Source: Micavibrio sp. UBA5572 (GTDB taxonomy: Bacteria; Pseudomonadota; Alphaproteobacteria; Micavibrionales; Micavibrionaceae). Taken from it: a stretch of DNA of 64,000 bases. The stretch is from NCBI GenBank assembly GCA_002425415.1, contig DIMG01000010.1:10677-74676 (forward strand). Reading direction: 5' to 3'. Below, piece by piece: positions 17,987 through 26,418 of this stretch; positions within the stretch are counted from its first letter, which is position 1; every line of letters begins with the position of its first letter. The notes under the pieces were generated by a model. The model did not search any database. It saw only the letters and a program-made list of their open reading frames with translations, and was not told where the DNA came from. The translations under genes and the position numbers were made by a program.

Positions 17987-18798
17987 GAGAAGAAAACCTG
18001 TGTCAGCAGATAGTTAAAGATCAGGATCAAAATGGATGCCGTTACAACTGCGTTGGTTGTTGCCCGCCCAACGCCTTGCGCTCCACGCCCCGAATTATAA
18101 CCGTGGTAGCAACCCATCAAGGTTACCAAAAATCCAAAGGCTGCCGCTTTCACCAAACCGGAAATAATATCCATGTTTTCCAAGACTTGCCATGTTTGAT
18201 AGAGATAACTTCCAGAGCTGAACCCCAAAACATGGGTTGAAACGATATAGCCGCCATAAACACCGATAATATCCCCGATCAACACCAGAATCGGAAGCAT
18301 GATTGTTCCGGCAATGACCCGAGGCACCACCAAATATTTTGTCGGGTTAACCGAGAGAGTCGAGAGGGCATCAATTTGTTCTGTGACGCGCATTGTTCCG
18401 ATTTCTGCAGCAATCGCTGCACCAACCCGACCCGCAACCATAAGGCCTGCCAAAACCGGAGAGAGTTCCCGCGTAATCGAGAGAGCCACCACAGAGGCAA
18501 TCGCGCTTTCAGCATTGAAGCGGGAAAACCCCGTGTAGCTTTGCAACGCCAGAACCATTCCGGTAAACAAGGCGGTCATGCCCACAACCGGCAAGGAATA
18601 GTATCCGATATCAATAAATTGGCGCAAAACATGTTTGATAAAAATGGGCGGGGTCAGACAATGACGCAGCGTTTGGAGAACAAACATCGTAATTGACCCC
18701 AATGCCTGCACAACATTGATGATCGAATGGCCAATGGCTTGGCACATACTTTGTACAAAAGGGATTTTTTCCCGCAAAAGCTCAACAGCTGCATTCAT
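17983..18798 (-). CDS. mlaE: MlaE-type ABC transporter permease
   Basis: 271 residues from the ATG at 18798. It is the integral-membrane partner of mlaF. Typical MlaE sequence includes GMTALFTGMVLALQSYTGF, SITRELSPVLAGLMVAGRVG, AAIAAEIGTMRVTEQIDALS and NPTKYLVVPRVIAG, with five or so membrane spans. The frame continues to 18870 (other ATG codons at 18849 and 18870), but those 24 codons lack a ribosome site and a family match; the chosen ATG has GGGG close upstream. The stop overlaps mlaF. Confidence 0.88.
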   Translation of the reverse strand: MNAAVELLREKIPFVQSMCQAIGHSIINVVQALGSITMFVLQTLRHCLTPPIFIKHVLRQFIDIGYYSLPVVGMTALFTGMVLALQSYTGFSRFNAESAIASVVALSITRELSPVLAGLMVAGRVGAAIAAEIGTMRVTEQIDALSTLSVNPTKYLVVPRVIAGTIMLPILVLIGDIIGVYGGYIVSTHVLGFSSGSYLYQTWQVLENMDIISGLVKAAAFGFLVTLMGCYHGYNSGRGAQGVGRATTNAVVTASILILIFNYLLTQVFFS

Positions 18799-18881
18799 AA
18801 CCCCATGTTTTACATGCAAATTATTTAATCTCCAAGGATATTTTTTCATTGGCTCTATAGCCAAGACCATAAAAAACCAGA

Positions 18882-18899
18882 TCCCCGCCTGCGCGGGGA
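18882..18899. repeat. REP-like GC-rich palindrome
   Basis: TCCCCGC and GCGGGGA form a perfect 7-bp stem around CTGC, inside ccagATCCCCGCCTGCGCGGGG and followed by aagacagg. Short elements of this type (ATCCCCGCCTGCGCGGGGATGACA) are dispersed in many proteobacterial intergenic regions. Only one clear copy is seen in this window, so its repeat status rests on recall of the motif. Confidence 0.5.
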
Positions 18900-19003
18900 A
18901 GACAGGAATGGTGTTTGTGGGAGAGGAGATGACGGGAGAGAGGGTTTGGGTGATCGGAGATAGCCGGATTACATTTAAAATCGCTGTGATTATTTCTCAG
19001 AAT

Positions 19004-19018
19004 TTAAAAAATATTTAA
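19004..19018. promoter_or_regulatory. CtrA-like box upstream of 19085 gene
   Basis: TTAA-N7-TTAA, the full CtrA consensus spacing of alphaproteobacteria, lies 67 nt before the gene at 19085. The region is AT-rich, and one or two such matches are expected by chance in a window of this size, so the call is tentative. Confidence 0.35.
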
Positions 19019-19084
19019 AATAGGGCTTGCATAACTTTTCATATTTATCTACATATTCTTTATCATTAGATATGAGGAGAAATC

Positions 19085-19414
19085 ATGACAGGTATGCAAA
19101 TATCACACACTAAGCTTTTTTCCGCTCTTGCTCACAGCACGGCCGACGATTTTCCTAAGCAAGTACGTTTTTGGATTAAAAGATTTGAAAATGGGATTCC
19201 CGAAAATACCATTAAACATGCATTTTTAGCTGCAGTCACAAAGTCTGCCCAAACATGCCCCCCCGCTGTTTTGCAACAGGTTCTTTCTGACCTTAGCCAG
19301 AACACAAGCGAAGCTGTAAGGCTTGTTTCCGTAGAAATTAAACGTTTAAAAGATAAGAAGCCTGATGCCGTTCCTACACAACATGAATCGATACTGGAAT
19401 TTTGTAGTTGCTAA
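19085..19414 (+). CDS. Small protein of unknown function, member of a tandem pair
   Basis: 109 residues. It has an excellent ribosome site (GAGGAGAAATC before ATG). It is soluble and helical in appearance, with a Cys-containing tail (EFCSC). The segment IKRFENGIPENTIKHAFLAA matches the pattern IRALNGYNNQIPDELASAFL of the next gene (IP, then AFLxAV), suggesting a tandem duplication. No family is recognised. A CtrA-like box lies upstream and an AT-rich inverted repeat follows. Confidence 0.7.
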   Translation: MTGMQISHTKLFSALAHSTADDFPKQVRFWIKRFENGIPENTIKHAFLAAVTKSAQTCPPAVLQQVLSDLSQNTSEAVRLVSVEIKRLKDKKPDAVPTQHESILEFCSC

Positions 19415-19438
19415 GGATGCCTTTATACAGGTTTAGCA

Positions 19439-19467
19439 ATGAAAATATTTCTTGCTAATATTTTCAT
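19439..19467. repeat. Perfect AT-rich inverted repeat between paired small genes
   Basis: ATGAAAATATT (19439-19449) and AATATTTTCAT (19457-19467) are perfect complements around a 7-nt loop. There is no T-tract typical of intrinsic terminators. It could be an operator, an RNA stability element or a weak terminator for the 19085 gene. Confidence 0.5.
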
Positions 19468-19513
19468 ATTCACTTACCTTGCCATGATTATTTATTAAAT
19501 TATAAGGTTACTC

Positions 19514-19876
19514 ATGACAAATACTGCAGACAGACCTTTCTCTGATATTGCTACTAGCGACAGATTCCAGTTAGTCGGCGCAGTTATTCGTGCTCTCAAT
19601 GGTTATAACAACCAAATTCCCGATGAGCTTGCTTCCGCCTTTTTAGAAGCTGTTCAGGAAGCTGGCCGCGAAGGTGATTGTGCCAATGCATCGCAAATTG
19701 CCATTGCCTATATTGCTGATCGCGCCCAAGGCAAAGTCGGTTATTCTGCTTGCATGAGAATGTCAAATCTCTCCTCACGGGATGCTCTTGTTCAAAGGGA
19801 ATGGCTTAAAGTAGCGGCAGGCAAAGACTTTGCCTCATCAATAATAGACACTATGCCAGCGTGTCAACCTTTGTAG
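19514..19876 (+). CDS. Small protein of unknown function, second of the pair
   Basis: 120 residues. AAGG lies 8 nt before the ATG. The core NQIPDELASAFLEAVQEAGR resembles the 19085 product; the C-terminal half (IAIAYIADRAQGKVGYSACM) is not obviously shared. It has no signal peptide or membrane segment and no recognised domain. Its 3' end overlaps the convergent gene at 19851 by 26 nt. Confidence 0.65.
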   Translation: MTNTADRPFSDIATSDRFQLVGAVIRALNGYNNQIPDELASAFLEAVQEAGREGDCANASQIAIAYIADRAQGKVGYSACMRMSNLSSRDALVQREWLKVAAGKDFASSIIDTMPACQPL

Positions 19877-20894
19877 GGAAGAATTTGCGTTCCAATTCAC
19901 TGTCTGAAAAGACCAGTGGGTTGGTGCGTGTCCATTCGCAATCTTCAAGAATCTGACGGAAATAGGCTTCATTGACCGGATCGGGCATATCTCTGCATTC
20001 CATGGTGTAGGTCAAAGTCCTTGCGATAGGAGCAAGGTATGCGCCTTCCGAAGGGAGGGTTGATAATGTCATCAATTCTGCGGGCAATATCTGATCGCTG
20101 CCGCAGACTTCGCGGGCGCTGCGTTGCAGGCGAGCATCCATCAGGTCAAGGGTTCTGCTGTCCGTAGCATTCACCAGACCTGCATCTTTCAACCATTCCA
20201 ATACCAAATGAGAGAAGCCGTAAAGTGGCATATCCTGTTGTTCGTCCTGATCTTCGGATTTTGTCCAAAGCTCGCTTGCGATCATCGCCAAATCACCCAA
20301 TTGAGAGGCGATGATCTGACGCCATAGGCCGCCGAGACCTTGTTCGCGCAAATCCCACGCCATACGCAAAGCGCATAAATCATGGTCAGCGCGGCGTAAT
20401 CGGGACATCAAAATCTGATCGTCTGCAGTCAGGTCAAAATTTTCCCGTACGCCCGTCATATCATGCCAGATTCCGCGAAGCCCGCGTGCCAATTCGAGAA
20501 TAAAGGCGGCACGGTCGTTTTGTGACCGCGCCAGTGTTGGAGGAGATACTGAGAAACGGGGCAAAATTAAAATCCGCAATTGAGGATCAATGATGTGGCA
20601 GGCTTGTTCAATGTCATCCACTTCGATTGACCAATCTTCAAATCGGGCATCATAGGCCAAATCCCGTCCCAATCTTGTCTCGCACAAAACAGACAGCCCC
20701 CAAACCAGCGCATCTTCATCGGTTTCAAAATGAGCAGGACGTAAATCGGGTTTATTTAATTCTGAAAATTCTTGAACCAGATGCAATAAATCCTCTAACG
20801 CGACGGCCTCACCTTCTTCATAAAGGTCAGTTGAGAAATCATCATCTTTCTCAGTCAAGAAATCATCAGGGTAAATGTCGTCAAGGATGCGCAT
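19851..20894 (-). CDS. Acidic protein of unknown function
   Basis: 347 residues, strongly acidic at the N-terminus (MRILDDIYPDDFLTEKDDDF). A central part reads DRAAFILELARGLRGIWHDM and RRADHDLCALRMAWDLREQG, which looks like a helical domain, perhaps a degenerate peptidase-like fold, but I cannot name the family. There is no signal peptide. It converges with the small gene at 19514, and a CtrA-like box lies about 120 nt upstream. Confidence 0.7.
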   Translation of the reverse strand: MRILDDIYPDDFLTEKDDDFSTDLYEEGEAVALEDLLHLVQEFSELNKPDLRPAHFETDEDALVWGLSVLCETRLGRDLAYDARFEDWSIEVDDIEQACHIIDPQLRILILPRFSVSPPTLARSQNDRAAFILELARGLRGIWHDMTGVRENFDLTADDQILMSRLRRADHDLCALRMAWDLREQGLGGLWRQIIASQLGDLAMIASELWTKSEDQDEQQDMPLYGFSHLVLEWLKDAGLVNATDSRTLDLMDARLQRSAREVCGSDQILPAELMTLSTLPSEGAYLAPIARTLTYTMECRDMPDPVNEAYFRQILEDCEWTRTNPLVFSDSELERKFFPTKVDTLA

Positions 20895-21013
20895 ATTTCA
20901 AAGGTTCTATCTAGGAATGTAAAAATTTATTTTTCGGAGAAATCGGGCAAGAGTTGCCGTTCCCGTATTTATGCCTGATAATAGTTAATGCTCCCTTACT
21001 AAATTTCTTTCGC

Positions 21014-21028
21014 TTAAAAAAAACTTAA
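21014..21028. promoter_or_regulatory. CtrA-like box upstream of 20894 gene
   Basis: TTAA-AAAAAAC-TTAA has exact CtrA spacing and lies about 120 nt upstream of the minus-strand gene that starts at 20894. As with the box at 19004, chance occurrence in AT-rich sequence cannot be excluded. Confidence 0.35.
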
Positions 21029-21091
21029 GTTAAACTTTGAAAATAAATTACTTTCCGCTTCGTATCGAAAGTTTTCAATTGTTAGAGGGCT

Positions 21092-23239
21092 TTAATTTAA
21101 TGAGGAGACCGATGTTGTGACTGCCTGAAGCGGCAACGTGATTCGAACGCATGTTCCAACCCCGACTTGAGATGTGATAACCAAAGCCCCGCCATGTAAT
21201 TCAGCCAATTCCTTGGTAATCGCCAAGCCCAAGCCAGATCCTTCATGATTCCGCGTGAACTGATTTGCCGCTTGCTCGAACGGTTTGGTCACATAACGCA
21301 ATTTGCTGGCCGGAATGCCAATTCCTGTATCCTGCACGCTGATCGTGACCGAATCGTCGTCTGCTTCGCACTCAATCCGAACCTGACCGCCTTCGTCCGT
21401 AAACTTAACCGCGTTCGACAAAATGTTCAAAACCATCTGCATAATCGCTCTGCGGTCACCGCTCATTTGAAGATCTGTCTCTTCCGGTATCGCTGAAATG
21501 ACTTTTACATTGCCATCCAAAGCCCGTCCTTCAATCATATGAACGGCCAAACGCAAAACTTTATGCAGATTGAAATCTTCTATATCGAGCGTATATTTTC
21601 CGGCTTCGATTTTCGACATATCCAGAATATCACTAATCAAATCAAGAAGATGCTCGCCGCTTTCCCTGATCCCGCCGATATAATCCAGATATTTTGGCGT
21701 TCCGATCGGGCCTAACATCTGGCGTTCGATCATCTCGGAAAATCCAATAATTGCATTGAGCGGTGTCCGCAGTTCATGGCTCATATTGGCCAAAAATTGT
21801 GATTTTGCTGCATAAGCACGTTCGGCAGATTCCTTGGCTTCACACAACTCACGTTCATGTTGAGTGCGTTCGGTAATATCTTGCATGATACCAAACAAGG
21901 ACACCACATCGCCCTCTTCATCTTGCTCACATCGGCCTTGCAGCAAAATGAAACGCACTTCTCCGCTTGGGCGAACAATGCGAAATTCCATTTCGTAATT
22001 CTTCTGTTCAATCATGGCACGCTGGAAGGCTTGTGCCATTCTTCCCCGATCACGGCGATGTAACAGATCATTGACGCTGTCAATCGTTGGGATATAGTCC
22101 TCGGGTGACTGTTCAAAAATGCGGAAAATTTCCGAAGAAAATTCCAAGCGTTCATCCCCTATACGCCATGTCCAATGCCCCATACGGCCGATTGACTGGG
22201 CTTCGGATAATTGCTGTTCACGGCGCAGCAATTCAGCTTCATGTGCTTTTTCTTCGGTCAGATCTCTGGCAACCATAAAAAGATGGTCACCTTCGACTTT
22301 TAAACGACAATCCAGCCAACGCATCGACTGATCGGCGGCAATAATACGACATTCGCACGCGACAAGCGGAGAGGTTCCATCTTCATTGTTGCTGGATACC
22401 AAAGTTTTAAACACCGGCTGAACATAGGGGCGATCTTCGGTATAAATCATATCAAGAAAGGATTTTCCTTGAATATCTTGCGCATCAAAACCCAAGGACA
22501 GAAGAAAAACTTCATTGCTTTCAATAATTTTTCCCCGCGTAGACATCATAATCAAAAAATCATGCCCCATGGATTGAAATACATGGCTGTTTTTTTCCCA
22601 GATGGTGCGCTCATCCTTGGTGGCTGTTTTTGCAACTTCTTTTGATTCTGCACTTTTTTTTGCGGGTGACTTTTGAATGGTTTCGAGAATCTTCTCCAAA
22701 TCGGGAACAGCCACTTCTTCACTGGATACGACCAGATAAGATTTTTTTGCGGGCAGGTCTATGCGGTCAAAGCGTAGATTGGTTAAAAAAGAAGTTCCTT
22801 CATAGGTCAACTTGACTGCGTATTCTCCTGGAACAATCGATGCTGTCCACGCATCACCAATATCTTCAGATTTCTTGGAAAACATCCCCATATACGGGCG
22901 GTCATGAAGAGCGTCTTCCGGGCATTCAAATTCCAGAATATCACGCAAAGCTGTATTGCGTACCAAAGTTTCCTTCATGCCCAGTTTTTTAAGCATGGCC
23001 GACGTCGCGTACATGATTTTGCCGTCTTCCCCGACAACCAAGCGCAAGGATACATCTTTCTTTCCGGCGGTCTTGGAAGGATTACCCTCTTTTTTGCGGG
23101 ACAAGGTGGATTTCCGAGTTCCGGCAACCGCTTTTTTGCGGGTCGGGGGGGGGGCTTTGACTGTTTTCTTTAACGGTACTTTGGCGGGCATGTCTGTGCT
23201 ATCCGATGCGATACGAATCAAGAGGCTCAAGTATGGCAT
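21092..23239 (-). CDS. Multi-PAS sensor histidine kinase
   Basis: 715 residues. A Lys/Pro-rich basic N-terminus (about residues 17-65) is followed by three PAS-like sensor modules (about 65-190, 215-340 and 345-465). The HisKA segment is FLANMSHELRTPLNAIIGFS with the phospho-His near residue 488, and the ATPase has LNILSNAVKF, QDTGIGIP and GSGLGLAITKELAELHGG. There is no membrane segment, so it is a cytoplasmic sensor. AGGA lies about 8 nt before the first ATG. No response regulator is adjacent, so its partner is unknown. Confidence 0.92.
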   Translation of the reverse strand: MPYLSLLIRIASDSTDMPAKVPLKKTVKAPPPTRKKAVAGTRKSTLSRKKEGNPSKTAGKKDVSLRLVVGEDGKIMYATSAMLKKLGMKETLVRNTALRDILEFECPEDALHDRPYMGMFSKKSEDIGDAWTASIVPGEYAVKLTYEGTSFLTNLRFDRIDLPAKKSYLVVSSEEVAVPDLEKILETIQKSPAKKSAESKEVAKTATKDERTIWEKNSHVFQSMGHDFLIMMSTRGKIIESNEVFLLSLGFDAQDIQGKSFLDMIYTEDRPYVQPVFKTLVSSNNEDGTSPLVACECRIIAADQSMRWLDCRLKVEGDHLFMVARDLTEEKAHEAELLRREQQLSEAQSIGRMGHWTWRIGDERLEFSSEIFRIFEQSPEDYIPTIDSVNDLLHRRDRGRMAQAFQRAMIEQKNYEMEFRIVRPSGEVRFILLQGRCEQDEEGDVVSLFGIMQDITERTQHERELCEAKESAERAYAAKSQFLANMSHELRTPLNAIIGFSEMIERQMLGPIGTPKYLDYIGGIRESGEHLLDLISDILDMSKIEAGKYTLDIEDFNLHKVLRLAVHMIEGRALDGNVKVISAIPEETDLQMSGDRRAIMQMVLNILSNAVKFTDEGGQVRIECEADDDSVTISVQDTGIGIPASKLRYVTKPFEQAANQFTRNHEGSGLGLAITKELAELHGGALVITSQVGVGTCVRITLPLQAVTTSVSSLN

Positions 23240-23299
23240 AGATTATGTCCTGTTTGGGAGGTTTTTTTATTCCCTATCAGCCTGCTCCTTTTCCATGAA

Positions 23300-23338
23300 A
23301 AAACCCGATGAAGACTGCGCGTCTTAACATCGGGTTTT
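23300..23338 (-). terminator. Terminator after the redoxin gene
   Basis: AAAACCCGATG (23300-23310) pairs perfectly with CATCGGGTTTT (23328-23338), and the loop contains a further AAGAC/GTCTT pairing. The A/T flanks make it usable on either strand. It lies 20 nt after the stop of the redoxin gene and ahead of the histidine kinase gene. Confidence 0.8.
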
Positions 23339-23358
23339 ACGAGAGAAATAGATCTTTT

Positions 23359-24039
23359 CTAGTATTTAACGCCACAACCGTATGATTGTGTTGTCGCATT
23401 TTCAACAGGTTTACCCTCTTTCAAAGCCGCGAGAGCTTCACGAACGTAGTTCTTTGCTCCTTCAAGGCTTTCGGGCTTATAACTGTTATTGTCATCAATC
23501 GCGCCTGCGTAAACCAGAACACCGTCTTTATCGATTACAAACATATGGGGCGTGGTTTTTGCACCATATAAATGTCCAATAACTCCGTTGGTATCAAGAA
23601 GCTTATTGCTTGGATGTGCGGCTTGTTCTGCCATAATTGCTTTGGCTTCTTCAGGGGTTGTAAACCCTTCCTTGCCTTCAGAAGAAGATACGATTGAAAT
23701 CCAGACAACGCCGTCATCCGTGGCTTCTTTTTGAAGTTTTTGCATGTTACCACTGTCATAATGTTTTTTGACATACGGGCATTCATGGTTGGTCCATTCC
23801 AGAACCACTGTTTTGCCTTTCAACGCCGACAACATAACGTGTTCGCCATTGACATCATCGAGCATAAATTCCGGTGCAGGTTTTCCAACTTCTGCCACGG
23901 TGCTTATTTCAGAATTGTCTGTTTCAGGGGCACTCATTTCAGGCATCATTTTGTCTCCCACGGCTTCGCCATGGTGATCTGCCATTGCAGGGACGGTTAG
24001 AGCCAGCATTGCAAGCGCGGCCATTATAAAAGTCTTCAT
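23359..24039 (-). CDS. Secreted thioredoxin-fold (redoxin, AhpC/TSA-like) protein
   Basis: 226 residues. The signal peptide is MKTFIMAALAMLALTVPAMA, followed by a His/Met/Glu-rich spacer and a thioredoxin-like domain (about residues 52-200) with GKPAPEFMLDDVNGE, VLEWTNHECPYVKKHY and TTPHMFVIDKDG. The active-site cysteine stands alone (CPYV, not CxxC), as in many AhpC/TSA-like redoxins. A Cys near the C-terminus (SYGCGVKY) could be a resolving residue. AGGA lies before the ATG. It is directly downstream of the dsbD-type gene (52 nt), which may supply its electrons. Confidence 0.85.
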   Translation of the reverse strand: MKTFIMAALAMLALTVPAMADHHGEAVGDKMMPEMSAPETDNSEISTVAEVGKPAPEFMLDDVNGEHVMLSALKGKTVVLEWTNHECPYVKKHYDSGNMQKLQKEATDDGVVWISIVSSSEGKEGFTTPEEAKAIMAEQAAHPSNKLLDTNGVIGHLYGAKTTPHMFVIDKDGVLVYAGAIDDNNSYKPESLEGAKNYVREALAALKEGKPVENATTQSYGCGVKY

Positions 24040-24091
24040 CGGATTGTCCTTTCCTTGGGTTTCCGTTTTGGTTGAAATATTACGCTGTTAT

Positions 24092-26284
24092 TTAATCGCG
24101 CTTTCCACTCACAAATTCAGCAACCAGTGCTGGCGTTAGAATTTGCGGAAGAATTTGCTGTTCGGGACGTTTCCCTGTTTCAGGATCACGTGCGCCGATA
24201 AACACATAGAGCGGAACTCCGCTTCGTCCATGCTTTGTCAAAAATTCCGTTATTTCGGCATTCTGGTTTGTCCAGTCGCCTTGGAAAACTATAACCTCAT
24301 GGTCTGTAAACAACTTTGATGTGACCTCTGTTGCCAAGGCAACACGTTCATTCCATTTGCACGTAATACACCATGCCGCCGTCATATTGATAAAAATCGG
24401 TTTATCCCCGCTGAGCGCGTCTTCATAGCCCTTGGTCGAGTATGCGTGATGATTGGTCAGAGCATTTTCTACGGTGTTCTCAAGTCCGTTGACCATAGAC
24501 GGTTTCATCGCGCTTAAAGCCACGATCAGCAATGCCAAAGCCAAAGAGGAATAAGACAGAGCGTGAATGGCAGACTTCATCGGTTGATGTTTGGGTGTGT
24601 GGCGTGCAATCCAGACGGAAAAAGCAATCATAATCAAGCCAAACAAAGCCAGCATCACGCCATAGTTGCCCGAGACTTGTTGTGCGTAAACCCACACCAG
24701 CCATGCAACAGATGCGTAGAGAGGGAAGGCCATAAATTGCCGGAATGTTTCCATCCATGCCCCTGGTTTTGGAAGTGCCTTGCGCAAGGATGGCACCAAG
24801 CATAAAACCAAGTATGGTAGAGCCAAGCCCACCCCAAGTGCTAAAAAGACTGTCATTGCCACAACAGGACTTTGGGTCAAAGCAAAGCCCATAGCCGTGC
24901 CCATGAAAGGCGCGGTACAGGGTGTGGCCACAATTGTTGCCAGCATACCGGTGAAAAATGTTCCGGAATAGCCATGTTTGGCGGCCAGTTTATGGCCAAT
25001 ATTGCTGAACAAGTGTCCTTTGAATTCGAAAAATCCTGACAGATTAAGTGCCATGACAAACAGCAAATAGGCCAAGAGTAAAACCACCACCGGATTTTGT
25101 AACTGGAATCCCCAGCCTATTTCTTCCCCAGCGGATTTCAGTGCAATCAAGGCCGCAGCAATTCCCCCGAAGCACACAAGAATTCCCGCCGTATAAAAAA
25201 AGCCATGAAAGGCCGCATATTTTTGTTCTTTAGCCGACATCTTGACCAAACTTAGAGCCTTCATCGACAAGACAGGGAAAACACAAGGCATCAAATTCAG
25301 GATCATGCCCCCCAAAATAGCCAGAAAAATAGCTTGCATGATTGTGACTGTTTCCCCCGAAATTTCATGATCTGAATTATCCGGCGAGGCCGTTGTCGGT
25401 AGAAGAGCTGCCGCTTTCATATTGCCGCCGCTGATTGCGACATCCAGAGCGAGTGCTTTTTCCTGCCCTTCTTTGGTCTGATAAACCAGAACGCCTTTCA
25501 AATTCCTCAAAGCCGATAGAGGGCGCGTGTCACGTTGGACAAGAATTTCGAGGCGGTTGTTTTTAACTGCAATTTCCTGAGGAGCAGGATTGAGCAGAAT
25601 TCCCCATTCTTCAGGGTAGAAAAACAAGTCGGTGGCCTTTTGAAGTTCGGGAATAAAGGTGTCATCTGCATCAAAGGTCAGTTTCAGGGTTTGATCTTGC
25701 TCTTCGATCATTCCTTGCCAAACCATTTTTTCCGGCATCGCTGCTTTTGCTGCAATAAACAGGTCGGGATCGGTTTCTTGTCCCAAGTTTGCCGCTGTTG
25801 CAATCGGCAAGACCAAGGTTGCTTTGGTAAATTCTGGAACGCAAATGTCCTTACACACCAGCCATGAAATATCAGCGGTTAAGGTGACTTCGCCAGATGT
25901 TATGGTTTCAGGAGCTGTGATCGAGGTCAGTAAAATATTCTTGCCGGAAAACCCGTAATTCATTAAAGGCCCGTAGGCTATTCTATGAGGTTTGGGAAAA
26001 TCGATCTCTCCGGCTGTAAATCCTTCGGGAAGTGTCCAGATTACGCTGGTTGTTTCACCGGAATCTCCCGGGTTTTTCCAGTATGTATGCCATTCATCCT
26101 GATGGTTTTGTTCAATCGCAATAGTAAGCGTTTCTCCGGGGGAAATCGCATCCTTTTCCGGAATCACATTGACCACCACATATCTGGGAACGCCGTCTTT
26201 AAGCGTTTGCGCCTGTGCCGGCAAATTCACCCACGGTATGCTGGCCAAAATTGCGAGAATGCTTAAAGAGATTTTCAATATCAT
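24092..26284 (-). CDS. dsbD: DsbD/ScsB-type thiol:disulfide interchange protein
   Basis: 730 residues. It carries reducing power from cytoplasmic thioredoxin across the inner membrane to periplasmic partners. The N-terminal periplasmic domain has a signal peptide and WLVCKDICVPE (two Cys); the membrane domain (about residues 315-600) has LMPCVFPVLSMKAL and ATPCTAPFMGTAMGFAL; and the C-terminal thioredoxin domain has TAAWCITCKWNERVAL (Cys639 and Cys642). AGGA lies 8 nt before the ATG. It is followed by the redoxin gene. The exact subtype (DsbD or ScsB) is uncertain. Confidence 0.9.
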   Translation of the reverse strand: MILKISLSILAILASIPWVNLPAQAQTLKDGVPRYVVVNVIPEKDAISPGETLTIAIEQNHQDEWHTYWKNPGDSGETTSVIWTLPEGFTAGEIDFPKPHRIAYGPLMNYGFSGKNILLTSITAPETITSGEVTLTADISWLVCKDICVPEFTKATLVLPIATAANLGQETDPDLFIAAKAAMPEKMVWQGMIEEQDQTLKLTFDADDTFIPELQKATDLFFYPEEWGILLNPAPQEIAVKNNRLEILVQRDTRPLSALRNLKGVLVYQTKEGQEKALALDVAISGGNMKAAALLPTTASPDNSDHEISGETVTIMQAIFLAILGGMILNLMPCVFPVLSMKALSLVKMSAKEQKYAAFHGFFYTAGILVCFGGIAAALIALKSAGEEIGWGFQLQNPVVVLLLAYLLFVMALNLSGFFEFKGHLFSNIGHKLAAKHGYSGTFFTGMLATIVATPCTAPFMGTAMGFALTQSPVVAMTVFLALGVGLALPYLVLCLVPSLRKALPKPGAWMETFRQFMAFPLYASVAWLVWVYAQQVSGNYGVMLALFGLIMIAFSVWIARHTPKHQPMKSAIHALSYSSLALALLIVALSAMKPSMVNGLENTVENALTNHHAYSTKGYEDALSGDKPIFINMTAAWCITCKWNERVALATEVTSKLFTDHEVIVFQGDWTNQNAEITEFLTKHGRSGVPLYVFIGARDPETGKRPEQQILPQILTPALVAEFVSGKRD

Positions 26285-26418
26285 GGGGGTGTTCCTAAAT
26301 ACTTATTCCTAATTCCATGCAGCATACGCGAACGGGATGAATTGTCCAATCTTGCATCTTAGTCTTTTTCTTCCTAGAGTGTTTCGGTTGTTTTGACAAA
26401 AAAGTTACAGGTTTTTTT

